Positions 8,790-17,684 of a stretch of 64,000 bases of DNA are shown one piece after another. Position numbers and translations under genes: made by a program. This DNA is from an uncultured Slackia sp. (GTDB lineage Bacteria > Actinomycetota > Coriobacteriia > Coriobacteriales > Eggerthellaceae). Location of the stretch: NCBI RefSeq assembly GCF_959608125.1, contig NZ_CAUHPG010000002.1:62001-126000 (forward strand), read 5' to 3'. Below the pieces are notes generated by a model. That model was not told where the DNA came from and did not search any database. It saw only the letters and a program-made list of their open reading frames with translations. How positions within the stretch are numbered: the stretch's first letter is position 1; each line of letters starts with the position of its first letter.

Positions 8790-8826
8790 ACCCGCTCGAC
8801 CGGATTCAGACGCCCCGAGATACGAC

Positions 8827-8877
8827 AAAGGCCTCGGACGCAATTCAGATTCCTGAATGCGGCCGAGGCCTTTTCAA
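8827..8877. terminator. Bidirectional terminator between murJ and map
   Basis: AAAGGCCTCGG (8827-8837) pairs with CCGAGGCCTTT near 8863-8873, and the stem continues inward with one mismatch and a bulge (CAATTCAG/CTGAATG). Four T follow on the plus strand and a shorter T-run on the minus strand, so it can serve both convergent genes. Confidence 0.75.
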
Positions 8878-8896
8878 TGCAGAAAACTCAAAGACG

Positions 8897-9673
8897 TTAG
8901 TCGTTCACGGGACGCTTGAAATCGGGTTCGGTGGTCAAAATCACAGGACCGTCCTCGGTGATAGCGACCGTTTTTTCAAAATGGGCGCTCGGCATGCCGT
9001 CACGCGTGCATACGAGCCAGCCGTCGGGCATCTGACGCGTCTTATGAGTGCCCATATTTATCATAGGCTCGATTGCCAGAACCATACCGGGCTCGAGCAA
9101 GATGCCATGATGACGACGGCCGTAGTTAGGAACATTGGGATCTTCGTGCATATTGCGGCCGATGCCATGGCCTACATACTCGCGGACGACGCCGTAACCT
9201 TCGGCCTCGGCGATAGACTGCACGGCGAAACCGATATCGCCTAGATGGTTCCCGGGGCGTGCCGCATCGAGACCGGCCCACATGCACTTCTCGGTGGTGT
9301 CGAGAAGCTTCTTCACTTCGGGAGAAACCTTGCCCACCGGGAACGTCCAGGCATTATCCCCTACCCAGCCATCGACCGTCGCACCGGTATCGATGGAGAT
9401 GATGTCGCCTTCTTTCAGGATGACATCCGCAGAAGGAATGCCGTGAACGATTTGCTCGTTGACCGATGCGCAGATGCTGCCGGGGAATCCGCCGTAGCCC
9501 TTGAATGCGGGAATGCCGCCCTCGAGGCGGATGAGGGTCTCGGCCAAACGGTCGAGCTCCAACGTAGAAACGCCGGGGCGCACATGGGAGCCCACTTCAC
9601 GCAACACTTTTGCAGAAATGCGTCCCGCTTCCTTCATGGCTTCGATTTCAGCCGGGGACTTCTTGATAATCAT
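8897..9673 (-). CDS. map: Methionine aminopeptidase, type I
   Basis: 258 residues, typical for the compact type Ia enzyme. The pita-bread metallopeptidase motifs are all visible: NEQIVHGIPS (substrate His), SIDTGATVDGWVGDNAW (two metal-binding Asp), GHGIGRNMHEDPNVPN (metal His) and AIEPMI (metal Glu). It removes the initiator Met from nascent proteins. It has its own promoter (9747-9774) and does not sit in the ribosomal-protein operon where map is often found. Confidence 0.96.
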   Translation of the reverse strand: MIIKKSPAEIEAMKEAGRISAKVLREVGSHVRPGVSTLELDRLAETLIRLEGGIPAFKGYGGFPGSICASVNEQIVHGIPSADVILKEGDIISIDTGATVDGWVGDNAWTFPVGKVSPEVKKLLDTTEKCMWAGLDAARPGNHLGDIGFAVQSIAEAEGYGVVREYVGHGIGRNMHEDPNVPNYGRRHHGILLEPGMVLAIEPMINMGTHKTRQMPDGWLVCTRDGMPSAHFEKTVAITEDGPVILTTEPDFKRPVND

Positions 9674-9746
9674 GAGTTCGCCTTCTTCTGAATAAGGATC
9701 CGTTGCAAAAACCTCGCGCTACGAGGCCGTCATAGTAACGCAGATA

Positions 9747-9774
9747 ATTCTAGCACACACGCTCTTGCCTACAA
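9747..9774 (-). promoter_or_regulatory. map promoter
   Basis: Minus strand: -35 TTGTAG (9769-9774) and -10 TAGAAT (9747-9752), 16-nt spacer, about 70 nt upstream of the map start codon. Confidence 0.55.
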
Positions 9775-9791
9775 GTAACCTAAGGTGAACA

Positions 9792-9820
9792 AAAAAGACC
9801 CGCATAAAGCGGGTCTTTTT
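9792..9820. terminator. Terminator after rplA
   Basis: AAAAAGACCCGC (9792-9803) and GCGGGTCTTTTT (9809-9820) form a stem with loop ATAAA. The symmetric A/T flanks make it work in both directions. It ends the tRNA-tuf-secE-nusG-rplKA block on the minus strand. Confidence 0.9.
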
Positions 9821-9840
9821 GAAGTAAGGCTTTGTTTTCG

Positions 9841-10548
9841 CTATTCGGCAGAAGCGAAGTTGCGAGAAACGGAGGGGTCGATGGCAATGCCAGGGCCCAT
9901 GGTGGAAGAAACGGAGATGGACTTGAGGTACTTGCCCTTCGCCGCAGACGGCTTCATACGAACGATTTCGTCGTAGATAGCGCCATAGTTCTCAGCAAGC
10001 TTCTCAGCCTCGAAGCTGACCTTGCCGATGATGACGTGAGCGATGCCGTAACGGTCGGCACGGTACTCGACCTTGCCGCCCTTGAGTTCGGCGATAGCCT
10101 TGGCGACATCCGGGGTCACAGTGCCGAGCTTGGGGTTCGGCATCAGACCGCGGGGGCCGAGAATCTTGCCGAGGCGGCCGACCTTGCCCATCATGTTCGG
10201 AGTGGCGACAGCGGCGTCGAAGTTGATGTTGCCAGCCTGGATTTCAGCAACCAGGTCGTCGGAACCGACGATTTCAGCACCGGCTTCCTTAGCGGCCTCA
10301 GCGGCAGCACCCTCGGCGAAGACGGCGACACGGACCTCTTTACCAGAGCCGTTAGGCAGGGAAACCATGCCGCGAAGCTGCTGGTCGGCCTGACGGGTGT
10401 CAATACCGAGGCGGAAGTGGACCTCGACGGTCTCGTCGAATTTTGCGGTGGAAACTTCCTTGACGAGAGCGAGAGCCTCGACGGGAGCATAGAGCTTGCC
10501 GGCCTCGATCTTCTCAGCGGCGAGCTTCTGGTTCTTGGTGAGTTTCAT
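9841..10548 (-). CDS. rplA: 50S ribosomal protein L1
   Basis: 235 residues from ATG 10548 (MKLTKNQKL), preceded by AAGGA; the longer in-frame ORF from 10596 adds residues not found in L1. The signature GKVGRLGKILGPRGLMPNPKLGTVT is present near residue 120. L1 forms the L1 stalk and, in many bacteria, represses its own rplKA mRNA. Last gene of the block; a small hairpin GGGTGG/CCACCC (10574-10590) lies in the 60-nt gap after rplK. Confidence 0.98.
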   Translation of the reverse strand: MKLTKNQKLAAEKIEAGKLYAPVEALALVKEVSTAKFDETVEVHFRLGIDTRQADQQLRGMVSLPNGSGKEVRVAVFAEGAAAEAAKEAGAEIVGSDDLVAEIQAGNINFDAAVATPNMMGKVGRLGKILGPRGLMPNPKLGTVTPDVAKAIAELKGGKVEYRADRYGIAHVIIGKVSFEAEKLAENYGAIYDEIVRMKPSAAKGKYLKSISVSSTMGPGIAIDPSVSRNFASAE

Positions 10549-10608
10549 CAATGAATCCTTTCGTGGTATTGGCGGGTGGAAGAACCACCCTTCCACATGT
10601 CAGGTAGG

Positions 10609-11100
10609 CTATTCCTTGCCAGCGAGGATGGCGGCGAGCTTCTTGGAAGGCACGTAGGTCTTCTTCATCTCGCGACCCTCGATACGAACGCCCATGGAAC
10701 GAGCGGTGCCGGCGACGATCTCCATAGCGGCATCGATGTCGTTTGCGTTCAGGTCGGGGAGCTTGATCTCGGCGATCTCGCGAAGCTGATCGTTGCTCAG
10801 CGTGCCGACAGCCTTGAGCTGCGGAATGCCGGAGCCGCTCTTGATGCCCAGTTTCTCCTTAATCAGAACAGCCGCCGGAGGAGTCTTGCAGACGAACGTG
10901 AAGCTCTTATCCTCATAGACCGTGATCTCGACGGGGATGATGGTGCCGGACTGGTCCTGCGTAGCGGCGTTGAACGCCTGGCAGAACTGCATGATGTTGA
11001 CACCCTGCGCACCGAGTGCGGGACCGACCGGAGGAGCGGGGTTCGCAGCGCCGGCGGGAATTTGCAGCTTAATGAAGCCGCTGACTTTTTTCTCAGCCAT
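10609..11100 (-). CDS. rplK: 50S ribosomal protein L11 with extended C-terminus
   Basis: 163 residues. The canonical L11 (N-terminal [26 protein letters not shown]-terminal rRNA-binding domain ending [12 protein letters not shown]) is complete by residue ~143. About 20 extra basic residues follow ([19 protein letters not shown]), which the common ~141-residue L11 lacks. L11 binds the GTPase-associated centre of 23S rRNA. It sits between nusG and rplA as usual. Confidence 0.97.
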   Translation of the reverse strand: MAEKKVSGFIKLQIPAGAANPAPPVGPALGAQGVNIMQFCQAFNAATQDQSGTIIPVEITVYEDKSFTFVCKTPPAAVLIKEKLGIKSGSGIPQLKAVGTLSNDQLREIAEIKLPDLNANDIDAAMEIVAGTARSMGVRIEGREMKKTYVPSKKLAAILAGKE

Positions 11101-11194
11101 CTGTCTTCCTTACCTTACTGAAAATTGCTACAACGGCCAACCATGCGTGAGAAGCCCTGTCCACCCAGGCACGCAGGAGCCGGGAATAATCGAA

Positions 11195-11725
11195 CTAAAT
11201 CTTGGCCACCTGATCGAACGAAAGCTCGACAGGGGTTTCGCGCCCGAAAATGGAAACCATGACCTTGACCTTGCCCGCCTCGGGCAGAACCTCGGAAATG
11301 GTGCCGTCGAATTCGGCGAGCGGACCGTTGGTGACCTTGACGGACTGGCCTACCTCGAAAGAAGAAGTGGTCTTCTTCGGGGCGGCAGCGGAAGTGCGCT
11401 TCATGATCTTATTGAACTCTTCGCGAGTCAACGGAGCAGGATTGCCCTGGCTTCCCACGAAGCCCGTCACGCCCGGAGTGTTGCGGACGGCAGCCCAGCT
11501 GCGGTCGTCCATCTCCATGCGGACCAAAACATATCCAGGGAAAACTTTCTTTTCGCTTTCCACGCGACGGCCGCTTTCTTTGATTTCAGTGACCGTCTCG
11601 GTCGGAATCTCGATTCCGAAGACATTATTCTCGAGACCCATGGTTTCAATACGGGTTTCAAGATTCTTCTTGACCTTGTTCTCATACCCGGAATAGGTAT
11701 GGAGCACGTACCATTTTTTTGCCAT
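11195..11725 (-). CDS. nusG: Transcription termination/antitermination protein NusG
   Basis: 176 residues. The NGN domain ([23 protein letters not shown]) covers the first ~115, and the C-terminal KOW domain contains [21 protein letters not shown]. NusG binds the RNA polymerase clamp and links it to Rho or the ribosome. It starts 1 nt after the secE stop. A 94-nt gap separates it from rplK. Confidence 0.97.
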   Translation of the reverse strand: MAKKWYVLHTYSGYENKVKKNLETRIETMGLENNVFGIEIPTETVTEIKESGRRVESEKKVFPGYVLVRMEMDDRSWAAVRNTPGVTGFVGSQGNPAPLTREEFNKIMKRTSAAAPKKTTSSFEVGQSVKVTNGPLAEFDGTISEVLPEAGKVKVMVSIFGRETPVELSFDQVAKI

Positions 11726-11726
11726 G

Positions 11727-12098
11727 TTAGAGTCCTGCCCCTATGCCGGAAAGAGCAACGATCAGAGGAGTGACAATCAAATTGTCCAGAACGGCAACAA
11801 AGACGCCGAAAAACACCAAAGCGGCCACGACAACGCCGGACCACCGAAGAACCTCGGATCGAGTAGGCCAGGTAACGCGCTTGAGTTCTGCTTTAACCTC
11901 TTTGAAGAACTTAAAACGCTGTTTCTTAGGCTTGGCCTTCTTATCGTCCGCCTTTTTGACCTGCTGCTTAGCTGCTTCGGTCTTCTTGGCGGCTTCCTCG
12001 GCCGAAATGCCCTGAGCCTCGAGCTCGACAGCCTGTGCTTTTTTCGCTTGACGATGCGCAGAGGCTTTGGCTCGTTGCGTTTTAGACTTTTTCGCCAT
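11727..12098 (-). CDS. secE: Preprotein translocase subunit SecE
   Basis: 123 residues. A long basic, Ala/Lys-rich cytoplasmic N-terminus (about 65 residues) leads to the SecE signature [23 protein letters not shown] and a single membrane segment ([21 protein letters not shown]). SecE is the essential clamp of the SecYEG channel. The next gene nusG starts after 1 nt. Directly upstream is a 20-bp tandem repeat (12103-12143). Confidence 0.95.
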   Translation of the reverse strand: MAKKSKTQRAKASAHRQAKKAQAVELEAQGISAEEAAKKTEAAKQQVKKADDKKAKPKKQRFKFFKEVKAELKRVTWPTRSEVLRWSGVVVAALVFFGVFVAVLDNLIVTPLIVALSGIGAGL

Positions 12099-12102
12099 AT
12101 TT

Positions 12103-12143
12103 TTTCTTAATCCCTAAATGCGGTTTCTTAATCCCTTATGCGG
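12103..12143 (-). repeat. Two tandem copies of a 20-21 bp unit in front of secE
   Basis: TTTCTTAATCCCTAAATGCGG (12103-12123) is followed directly by TTTCTTAATCCCTTATGCGG (12124-12143). Read on the mRNA strand, each copy carries AGGGATTAAGAAA, so the Shine-Dalgarno-like AGGGA is duplicated 5' of the secE start codon. Confidence 0.8.
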
Positions 12144-12198
12144 TTTAGTGCGGGACCGCACGATCGCTCTCTAGGATAAATGTCCCTAAACCCAAAAC

Positions 12199-12223
12199 AA
12201 GCAGCTCGCGTTCCAAGCTGCTT
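12199..12223 (-). terminator. Hairpin between tRNA-Trp and secE
   Basis: AAGCAGCT (12199-12206) and AGCTGCTT (12216-12223) form an 8-bp stem with a 9-nt loop, just 3' of the tRNA-Trp CCA. On the minus strand it is followed by TGTTTTGGG, so it could act as a weak terminator/attenuator or protect the processed end. Confidence 0.55.
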
Positions 12224-12231
12224 GAACAAGC

Positions 12232-12308
12232 TGGCAGGCCAGGTAGGACTCGAACCCACAACATGCGGTTTTGGAGACCGCCGCTCTGCCAATTGGAGCT
12301 ACTGGCCT
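12232..12308 (-). tRNA. tRNA-Trp (CCA)
   Basis: A full cloverleaf can be drawn on the minus strand: acceptor AGGCCAG/CTGGCCT, D-arm GCTC/GAGC, anticodon arm GCGGT-CTCCAAA-ACCGC with anticodon CCA, T-arm GTGGG-TTCGAGT-CCTAC. The 3' CCA is encoded (12232-12234). It lies between rpmG and secE, the common bacterial order. Confidence 0.96.
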
Positions 12309-12320
12309 GTTTTCCTTACC

Positions 12321-12470
12321 TTATCGAGTTTCCTTGTGCAAGGTGTGCGTGCGGCACCACTTGCAGTATTTCTTCATCTCGATACGATCCGGATTATTCT
12401 GCTTGTTCTTTTTGGTCGTGTAATTGCGGCGCTTGCACTCGGTGCAGGCCAGGGTGACCAACGTACGCAT
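12321..12470 (-). CDS. rpmG: 50S ribosomal protein L33
   Basis: 49 codons with an ATG at 12470 and TAA at 12321. The protein begins [19 protein letters not shown] and ends [14 protein letters not shown]. Two CxxC pairs (Cys9/Cys12 and the KYCKWC pair) make this the zinc-binding, C+ form of L33. Position tuf-rpmG-tRNA-Trp-secE is conserved in Gram-positive genomes. AAGGAGAATTC just upstream is the ribosome site. Confidence 0.95.
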   Translation of the reverse strand: MRTLVTLACTECKRRNYTTKKNKQNNPDRIEMKKYCKWCRTHTLHKETR

Positions 12471-12507
12471 GAATTCTCCTTCAAGTTAATCGTTTTGTAG
12501 CTTGGTA

Positions 12508-12513
12508 ATTGTA
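12508..12513 (-). promoter_or_regulatory. Possible -10 for rpmG
   Basis: TACAAT on the minus strand 38 nt upstream of the rpmG ATG, after the tuf terminator. No convincing -35 is seen, so readthrough from the upstream promoter may be the main source. Confidence 0.3.
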
Positions 12514-12536
12514 CACATAAGAGCAAGCCTTGAAGT

Positions 12537-12564
12537 GAAGAGCCCGCCCGAAAGCGAGCTCTTC
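12537..12564 (-). terminator. Hairpin after tuf
   Basis: GAAGAGC (12537-12543) pairs with GCTCTTC (12558-12564), with further partial pairing inside. It lies 25 nt past the tuf stop and has no long T-run, so it is probably a partial terminator between tuf and rpmG. Confidence 0.6.
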
Positions 12565-12588
12565 ATCTAATCATCGTAAATCCAAGAG

Positions 12589-13791
<1,203 letters not shown>

Positions 13792-13833
13792 TATTCCTCC
13801 TCTTGGAATGGTCTTGCGACCGAATACTAACGT

Positions 13834-13863
13834 GATAAAAGACACGCGCCGTAAAGGCGCGTG
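13834..13863 (-). terminator. Hairpin with T-run between tRNA-Met and tuf
   Basis: CACGCGCC (13843-13850) and GGCGCGTG (13856-13863) form a perfect 8-bp stem; on the minus strand TCTTTTATC follows. It can cap the tRNA transcript or lower transcription into tuf. Confidence 0.65.
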
Positions 13864-13875
13864 CAAAAATACAAA

Positions 13876-13952
13876 TGGTAGCGGTGACTGGATTCGAACC
13901 AGTGACGCCACGGGTATGAACCGTGTGCTCTAACCAACTGAGCTACACCGCC
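13876..13952 (-). tRNA. tRNA-Met (CAT), elongator type
   Basis: Cloverleaf on the minus strand: acceptor GGCGGTG/CACCGCT, anticodon arm CACGG-TTCATAC-CCGTG with anticodon CAT, T-arm CACTGG-TTCGAAT-CCAGT. CCA is encoded. The anticodon stem lacks the three G-C pairs of initiator tRNA and position 1 is paired, so it is not the initiator. A modified tRNA-Ile2 is less likely but not excluded. Confidence 0.93.
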
Positions 13953-14000
13953 GTATATACTAACGGAACCTAATATTAATAAGCTCCATTCGTAGTAAAA

Positions 14001-14076
14001 TGGAGCCCGCGACCGGACTTGAACCGGTGACCTCTTCGTTACCAACGAAGTGCTCTACCTACTGAGCTACACGGGC
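14001..14076 (-). tRNA. tRNA-Thr (GGT)
   Basis: Acceptor GCCCGTG/CGCGGGC, anticodon arm CTTCG-TTGGTAA-CGAAG with anticodon GGT, T-arm ACCGG-TTCAAGT-CCGGT, encoded CCA at 14001-14003. Confidence 0.95.
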
Positions 14077-14080
14077 GAAC

Positions 14081-14165
14081 TGGTGGGCGCGCTAGGATTC
14101 GAACCTAGGTAAGCATAGCTAACGGGTTTACAGCCCGTCCCCTTTAACCACTCGGGCACACGCCC
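14081..14165 (-). tRNA. tRNA-Tyr (GTA)
   Basis: 85 nt with the long variable arm of type II tRNAs. Acceptor GGGCGTG/CGCGCCC, anticodon arm ACGGG-CTGTAAA-CCCGT with anticodon GTA, T-arm CTAGG-TTCGAAT-CCTAG, encoded CCA at 14081-14083. First RNA of the block, 4 nt before tRNA-Thr. Confidence 0.95.
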
Positions 14166-14253
14166 AGTTCATCAAGGTGCTCGATGCGATATGTGTACTT
14201 ATCAAGCTGCGGTTCGCGTTGCGGTTTTCGTTTCCGTGCCGCGAACGAAGTGC

Positions 14254-14282
14254 ATAATACGCTAGCCGCAAATGCGTGTCAA
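14254..14282 (-). promoter_or_regulatory. Strong promoter of the tRNA-tuf-secE-nusG-rplKA block
   Basis: Minus strand: consensus -35 TTGACA (14277-14282), a 17-nt spacer and -10 TATTAT (14254-14259). The first tRNA begins about 90 nt downstream. This is one of the best sigma-A-type promoters in the window, as expected for stable RNA and translation genes. Confidence 0.85.
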
Positions 14283-14415
14283 CACTCTACACGCTGCCGG
14301 GCGTATCTATCCTGCAAGCTTTAACTTTACGGCATTCACCTGGCATTTTCTTGATATCGAATGTCAAATCCAGTCCATATTCGTCAAACTTCTTTTAAAA
14401 AATTTTTTTGGCAAA

Positions 14416-14449
14416 ATAAAAAAATACGGGGTGATTTCCACCCCGTATT
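14416..14449 (-). terminator. Intrinsic terminator after the symporter gene
   Basis: AATACGGGGTG (14423-14433) and CACCCCGTATT (14439-14449), loop of 5 nt, followed on the minus strand by a run of T. The rest of the 14283-14522 gap, apart from an A/T-rich stretch at 14380-14425, shows nothing further. Confidence 0.9.
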
Positions 14450-14522
14450 CCATATTCTGCTTCGAAAGAATCGTTCTGGACCGCACGTAAGGCCGGCCCT
14501 TCTTCTTTTCTACGCAAGCGTA

Positions 14523-16091
14523 TTACACATCGGCATCCATGTAGCGATCGAATTCATCGGTCACTTCTTTAGAAGGCTTCTCGGTCAAAAGAGAAACGAC
14601 GACGATCGCAATCAACGCGAAGATGAATCCGGGCAGAAGTTCGTAGACCGCGAAAATTCCGCCGAGCTGCTTGATGAAGAGATTCCACACGATAACGGTG
14701 ATAGCACCCGTCAGCATGCCCGCAAGCGCGCCCTGTCGATTCGTGCGACGCCAATAAAGGCTGCACAGCATCAACGGACCGAAGCTCGCGCCGAATCCCG
14801 CCCATGCATACGACACCACCTGGAAGATCGACGAATTCTGGTCGAGCGCGATGATGATGCCGAAAATCAAAATGACCGTCAGCGCCACGCGCGAAACGAA
14901 CATGGTCTGCGCTTCGGTGGCGTTCTTGTTTATAAGGCCCTTATATAGGTTTTGGGCGATAGCCGAGCCGGCAATAAGCAGATAGCTCGAAGACGACGAC
15001 ATGGTAGCGGCGAAAATGCCCGACACCACCAAACCGCAAGCGAACGAGGGAAGCATGATCTGAGCCAGCACGACGAACACCGATTCGGCGCTCGTAGCCG
15101 TAAGGAACGCCGTCGGAATAGCAGCGCGGCCCACAAGGCCGATGCAGACGGCGCTCGCCAACGAAACGACCACCCAGACGACGGCGATGATGCGGCTCTT
15201 CTTGATTTCCTTGGAATGGCGCACGCTCATGAAGCGGACGAGCACCTGGGGCATACCGAAATAACCGAGGCCCCACGCCAAGCAACTGATGATGGTGATG
15301 ATTCCGGAACCGTAGACGACGGCCTCGCCGAAAACGGGAAGCCCGCCCTCCACGATCTGGTTGCCCGCCTCATCGAGGACCGGGGACGCCTGATGCGTCG
15401 CGGACAGGAAGCCGGGGATAGACTGCAGGAATGCGACGGTGTTGTCGATGCCGCCTGCCATGGCCACGCTGCCCACGAATACGATGACGAGCGCGCAAAT
15501 CATGATCGAACCCTGAATCAGATCGGTGGTGCACACCGACAGATAGCCTCCGACGAAGGTGTAGACGAACACGACGAGGGCGCCGAGAATCATCATCGTC
15601 GTGTAGTCGAGACCGAACAGCGTCGCGAAAAGCTTGCCGCACGTCACGAAGCAGCTGCCGCAATAGATGCAGAAGAACAGCAGGATGATCAGCGCGGCGA
15701 CGCTCATGAGGACGCGCTTTTCGTCATGGAAGCGATTGCTGAAGAAGTCGGGCAACGTGATAGAGTTGCCGGCCACTTCAGAATACTTGCGCAAGCGCTT
15801 GGCGACGAACTTCCAATTCAGATAGGTGCCGATTGCCAGGCCGATCGCCGTCCACATGGCATCGGACGCACCGGTGAAATACGCGATTCCGGGAAGGCCC
15901 ATCAACAACCAGCCCGACATATCCGACGCCTCGGCAGATAGGGCCGTCAACCACGGACCAAGGCCTCGACCTCCCAAAAAGTAGTTCTCTGAACTTGTGT
16001 TCGACTTTTTCAAATAGAAAAAGCCCACCGCAAGCACGACGACGAAGTACAGGGCCATCGCAAGAACAACTTGGATGTCGTCTACAGACAT
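14523..16091 (-). CDS. putP: Sodium/proline symporter (SSS family)
   Basis: 522 residues from ATG 16091, with AGGAGGGACG as ribosome site. About 13 membrane segments of the LeuT-like SSS fold. The family core GGRGLGPWLTALSAEASDMSGWLLMGLPGIAYFTG-like stretch near residue 45 matches PutP, including the Ser-Asp-Met-Ser motif used in Na+ and proline binding. It imports proline (or a related solute) with Na+. No putA is nearby; it is divergent from an aminotransferase gene. Confidence 0.88.
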   Translation of the reverse strand: MSVDDIQVVLAMALYFVVVLAVGFFYLKKSNTSSENYFLGGRGLGPWLTALSAEASDMSGWLLMGLPGIAYFTGASDAMWTAIGLAIGTYLNWKFVAKRLRKYSEVAGNSITLPDFFSNRFHDEKRVLMSVAALIILLFFCIYCGSCFVTCGKLFATLFGLDYTTMMILGALVVFVYTFVGGYLSVCTTDLIQGSIMICALVIVFVGSVAMAGGIDNTVAFLQSIPGFLSATHQASPVLDEAGNQIVEGGLPVFGEAVVYGSGIITIISCLAWGLGYFGMPQVLVRFMSVRHSKEIKKSRIIAVVWVVVSLASAVCIGLVGRAAIPTAFLTATSAESVFVVLAQIMLPSFACGLVVSGIFAATMSSSSSYLLIAGSAIAQNLYKGLINKNATEAQTMFVSRVALTVILIFGIIIALDQNSSIFQVVSYAWAGFGASFGPLMLCSLYWRRTNRQGALAGMLTGAITVIVWNLFIKQLGGIFAVYELLPGFIFALIAIVVVSLLTEKPSKEVTDEFDRYMDADV

Positions 16092-16129
16092 CGTCCCTCC
16101 TCTCATGATTAGAACAAAAGCAATTGCCG

Positions 16130-16135
16130 ATTATA
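16130..16135 (-). promoter_or_regulatory. -10 element for putP
   Basis: TATAAT on the minus strand, 39 nt upstream of the putP start codon, with no clear -35. Confidence 0.45.
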
Positions 16136-16160
16136 CGGTAAAGTAAGGCCGCGAAGACGC

Positions 16161-16188
16161 GAAGTGCTTTATGACGCTAAAGCGCTTC
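16161..16188. promoter_or_regulatory. Inverted repeat between putP and the aminotransferase gene
   Basis: GAAGTGCTTTA (16161-16171) and TAAAGCGCTTC (16178-16188) are inverted copies with one mismatch and a 6-nt gap, in the divergent intergenic region. It may be an operator shared by both genes or a hairpin in the aminotransferase leader. Confidence 0.45.
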
Positions 16189-16223
16189 CCCTGAACGGCA
16201 ACCGAATCTAAAGGAGGAGACGA

Positions 16224-17504
16224 ATGTCGTACGCCGACCTTGACAGAACGCAGCTCGAAGAGCTCCGGCGCGCCCTCGAACGCGAGTATGCCGACCATTG
16301 CGCGAAAGGCCTTGCTCTTAATATGGCGCGAGGAAAGCCCTCCGCCGCTCAGCTCGAACTGAGCCTGCCGCTGCTCGACGTCGTGGATGCGGCTTCCGAA
16401 CTGATGGCGCAGGACGGCACCGACTGCCGCAACTACGGCGTGATGGACGGCATCGCCGAAGCCAAAGCGCTCATGGGGCAGATCATGGACCATGATCCCG
16501 CCACGGTGTGCGTGTTCGGCAATTCGAGCCTCAACATCATGTTCGACCTCGTGACGCAGGGCATGATGCACGGATACCTCGGCAACATGCCGTGGAAAGA
16601 CCTCGACGCCGTCAAATGGCTGTGTCCCGTTCCAGGCTACGACCGCCATTTCGCCATCACCGAGTCCTACGGCATCGAGATGATTCCCGTGACCCTGGGT
16701 ACCGACGGCCCCGATATGGACGAGGTCGAACGCCTCGTCGCCTCCGACGCGACGATCAAAGGCATCTGGTGCGTGCCCCAATACTCCAACCCCAACGGCG
16801 TCGTCTACAGCGACGAAACCGTACGACGCCTGGCATCCATGCCGTGCGCGGCCGATGACTTCCGCATCTTCTGGGACAACGCCTACTGCGTGCACCATCT
16901 CTACGAAGAACGCGCCGCCCACGTCACCGACATCGCGCAGGCGTGCGACTCCGCAGGCAACCCCGACAGGTATTTCAAGTTCGCAAGCACTTCGAAGGTG
17001 ACCTTCCCGGGCGCAGGTATCGCCGCCGTGGCGGCCAGCGCCGCCAACATCGCCGAAATCAAGGCGCGCGTGGGCATTCAGACCGTCGGATACGACAAGC
17101 TCAATCAGCTTCGCCACGTCCGCTTCCTACGCGACGCGGAAGGCGTGGCCGAGCACATGCGTAAGCATGCCGCGCTGCTGCGTCCTAAATTCGAGCTGGT
17201 CGACCGCATGCTCGAAGAGGGTCTGGCCGAAGCAGGATGCGCCACGTGGAGCAAGCCCGACGGCGGATACTTCGTCAGCTTCGACGGCATGCCGGGAACG
17301 GCGAAACGCACCGTCGCCCTCGCCAAGGAAGCGGGCGTAACCATGACGGGCGCGGGCGCTACGTGGCCGCATAAAAACGACCCGAACGATTCGAATATCC
17401 GCATCGCCCCCACCCTGCCGCCGCTCGAAGAGCTCGAGCAAGCCATGGAGATTTTCGTCTGCTGCGCGAAACTCGCAAGCGTCGAGACCCTCCTGAACGA
17501 TTAA
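16224..17504 (+). CDS. Aspartate aminotransferase, subgroup Ic (Asp_aminotransf family)
   Basis: 426 residues, ribosome site AAGGAGG. The sequence fits the distinct Ic branch of fold-type I aminotransferases rather than AspC. It starts with a helical LEELRRALEREYADHCAKGLALNMARGKPS, then GNSSLNIMFDLV, PQYSNPNGVVYSD, WDNAYCVHHLY (PLP-binding Asp and Tyr) and KFASTSKVTFPGAG with the PLP Lys near residue 260. The C-terminal Arg that binds the alpha-carboxylate is in NIRIAPTLPP. Expected reaction: aspartate + 2-oxoglutarate to oxaloacetate + glutamate, cytoplasmic, PLP-dependent. Single gene with its own terminator. Confidence 0.9.
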   Translation: MSYADLDRTQLEELRRALEREYADHCAKGLALNMARGKPSAAQLELSLPLLDVVDAASELMAQDGTDCRNYGVMDGIAEAKALMGQIMDHDPATVCVFGNSSLNIMFDLVTQGMMHGYLGNMPWKDLDAVKWLCPVPGYDRHFAITESYGIEMIPVTLGTDGPDMDEVERLVASDATIKGIWCVPQYSNPNGVVYSDETVRRLASMPCAADDFRIFWDNAYCVHHLYEERAAHVTDIAQACDSAGNPDRYFKFASTSKVTFPGAGIAAVAASAANIAEIKARVGIQTVGYDKLNQLRHVRFLRDAEGVAEHMRKHAALLRPKFELVDRMLEEGLAEAGCATWSKPDGGYFVSFDGMPGTAKRTVALAKEAGVTMTGAGATWPHKNDPNDSNIRIAPTLPPLEELEQAMEIFVCCAKLASVETLLND

Positions 17505-17542
17505 AGACCGCGAAAACACGGCAAAGTCTTTCGCCCCGCACA

Positions 17543-17571
17543 CGCCCGCGACATCCGTCGCGGGCGTTTTT
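17543..17571 (+). terminator. Terminator after the aminotransferase gene
   Basis: CGCCCGCGAC (17543-17552) and GTCGCGGGCG (17557-17566) with loop ATCC, then TTTTT. Confidence 0.9.
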
Positions 17572-17635
17572 CGTTGCAGGCTACGGCACGCCCTCGTATG
17601 CGAAAGGGCCTCCCCCGCTCCGCGCGGACGGCGCG

Positions 17636-17666
17636 CGAAAAAAAGAACCCGCCGAAGCGGGTTCTT
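17636..17666 (-). terminator. Terminator after the pyruvate:ferredoxin oxidoreductase gene
   Basis: AAGAACCCGC (17643-17652) and GCGGGTTCTT (17657-17666) with loop CGAA; the minus strand continues into a T-run. Confidence 0.9.
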
Positions 17667-17684
17667 GAATGTCGGAAAGAAATC

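Noticed and set aside
13876..13952. Initiator tRNA-fMet
   Set aside because: The three G-C pairs of the anticodon stem and the unpaired first base of initiator tRNA are absent.
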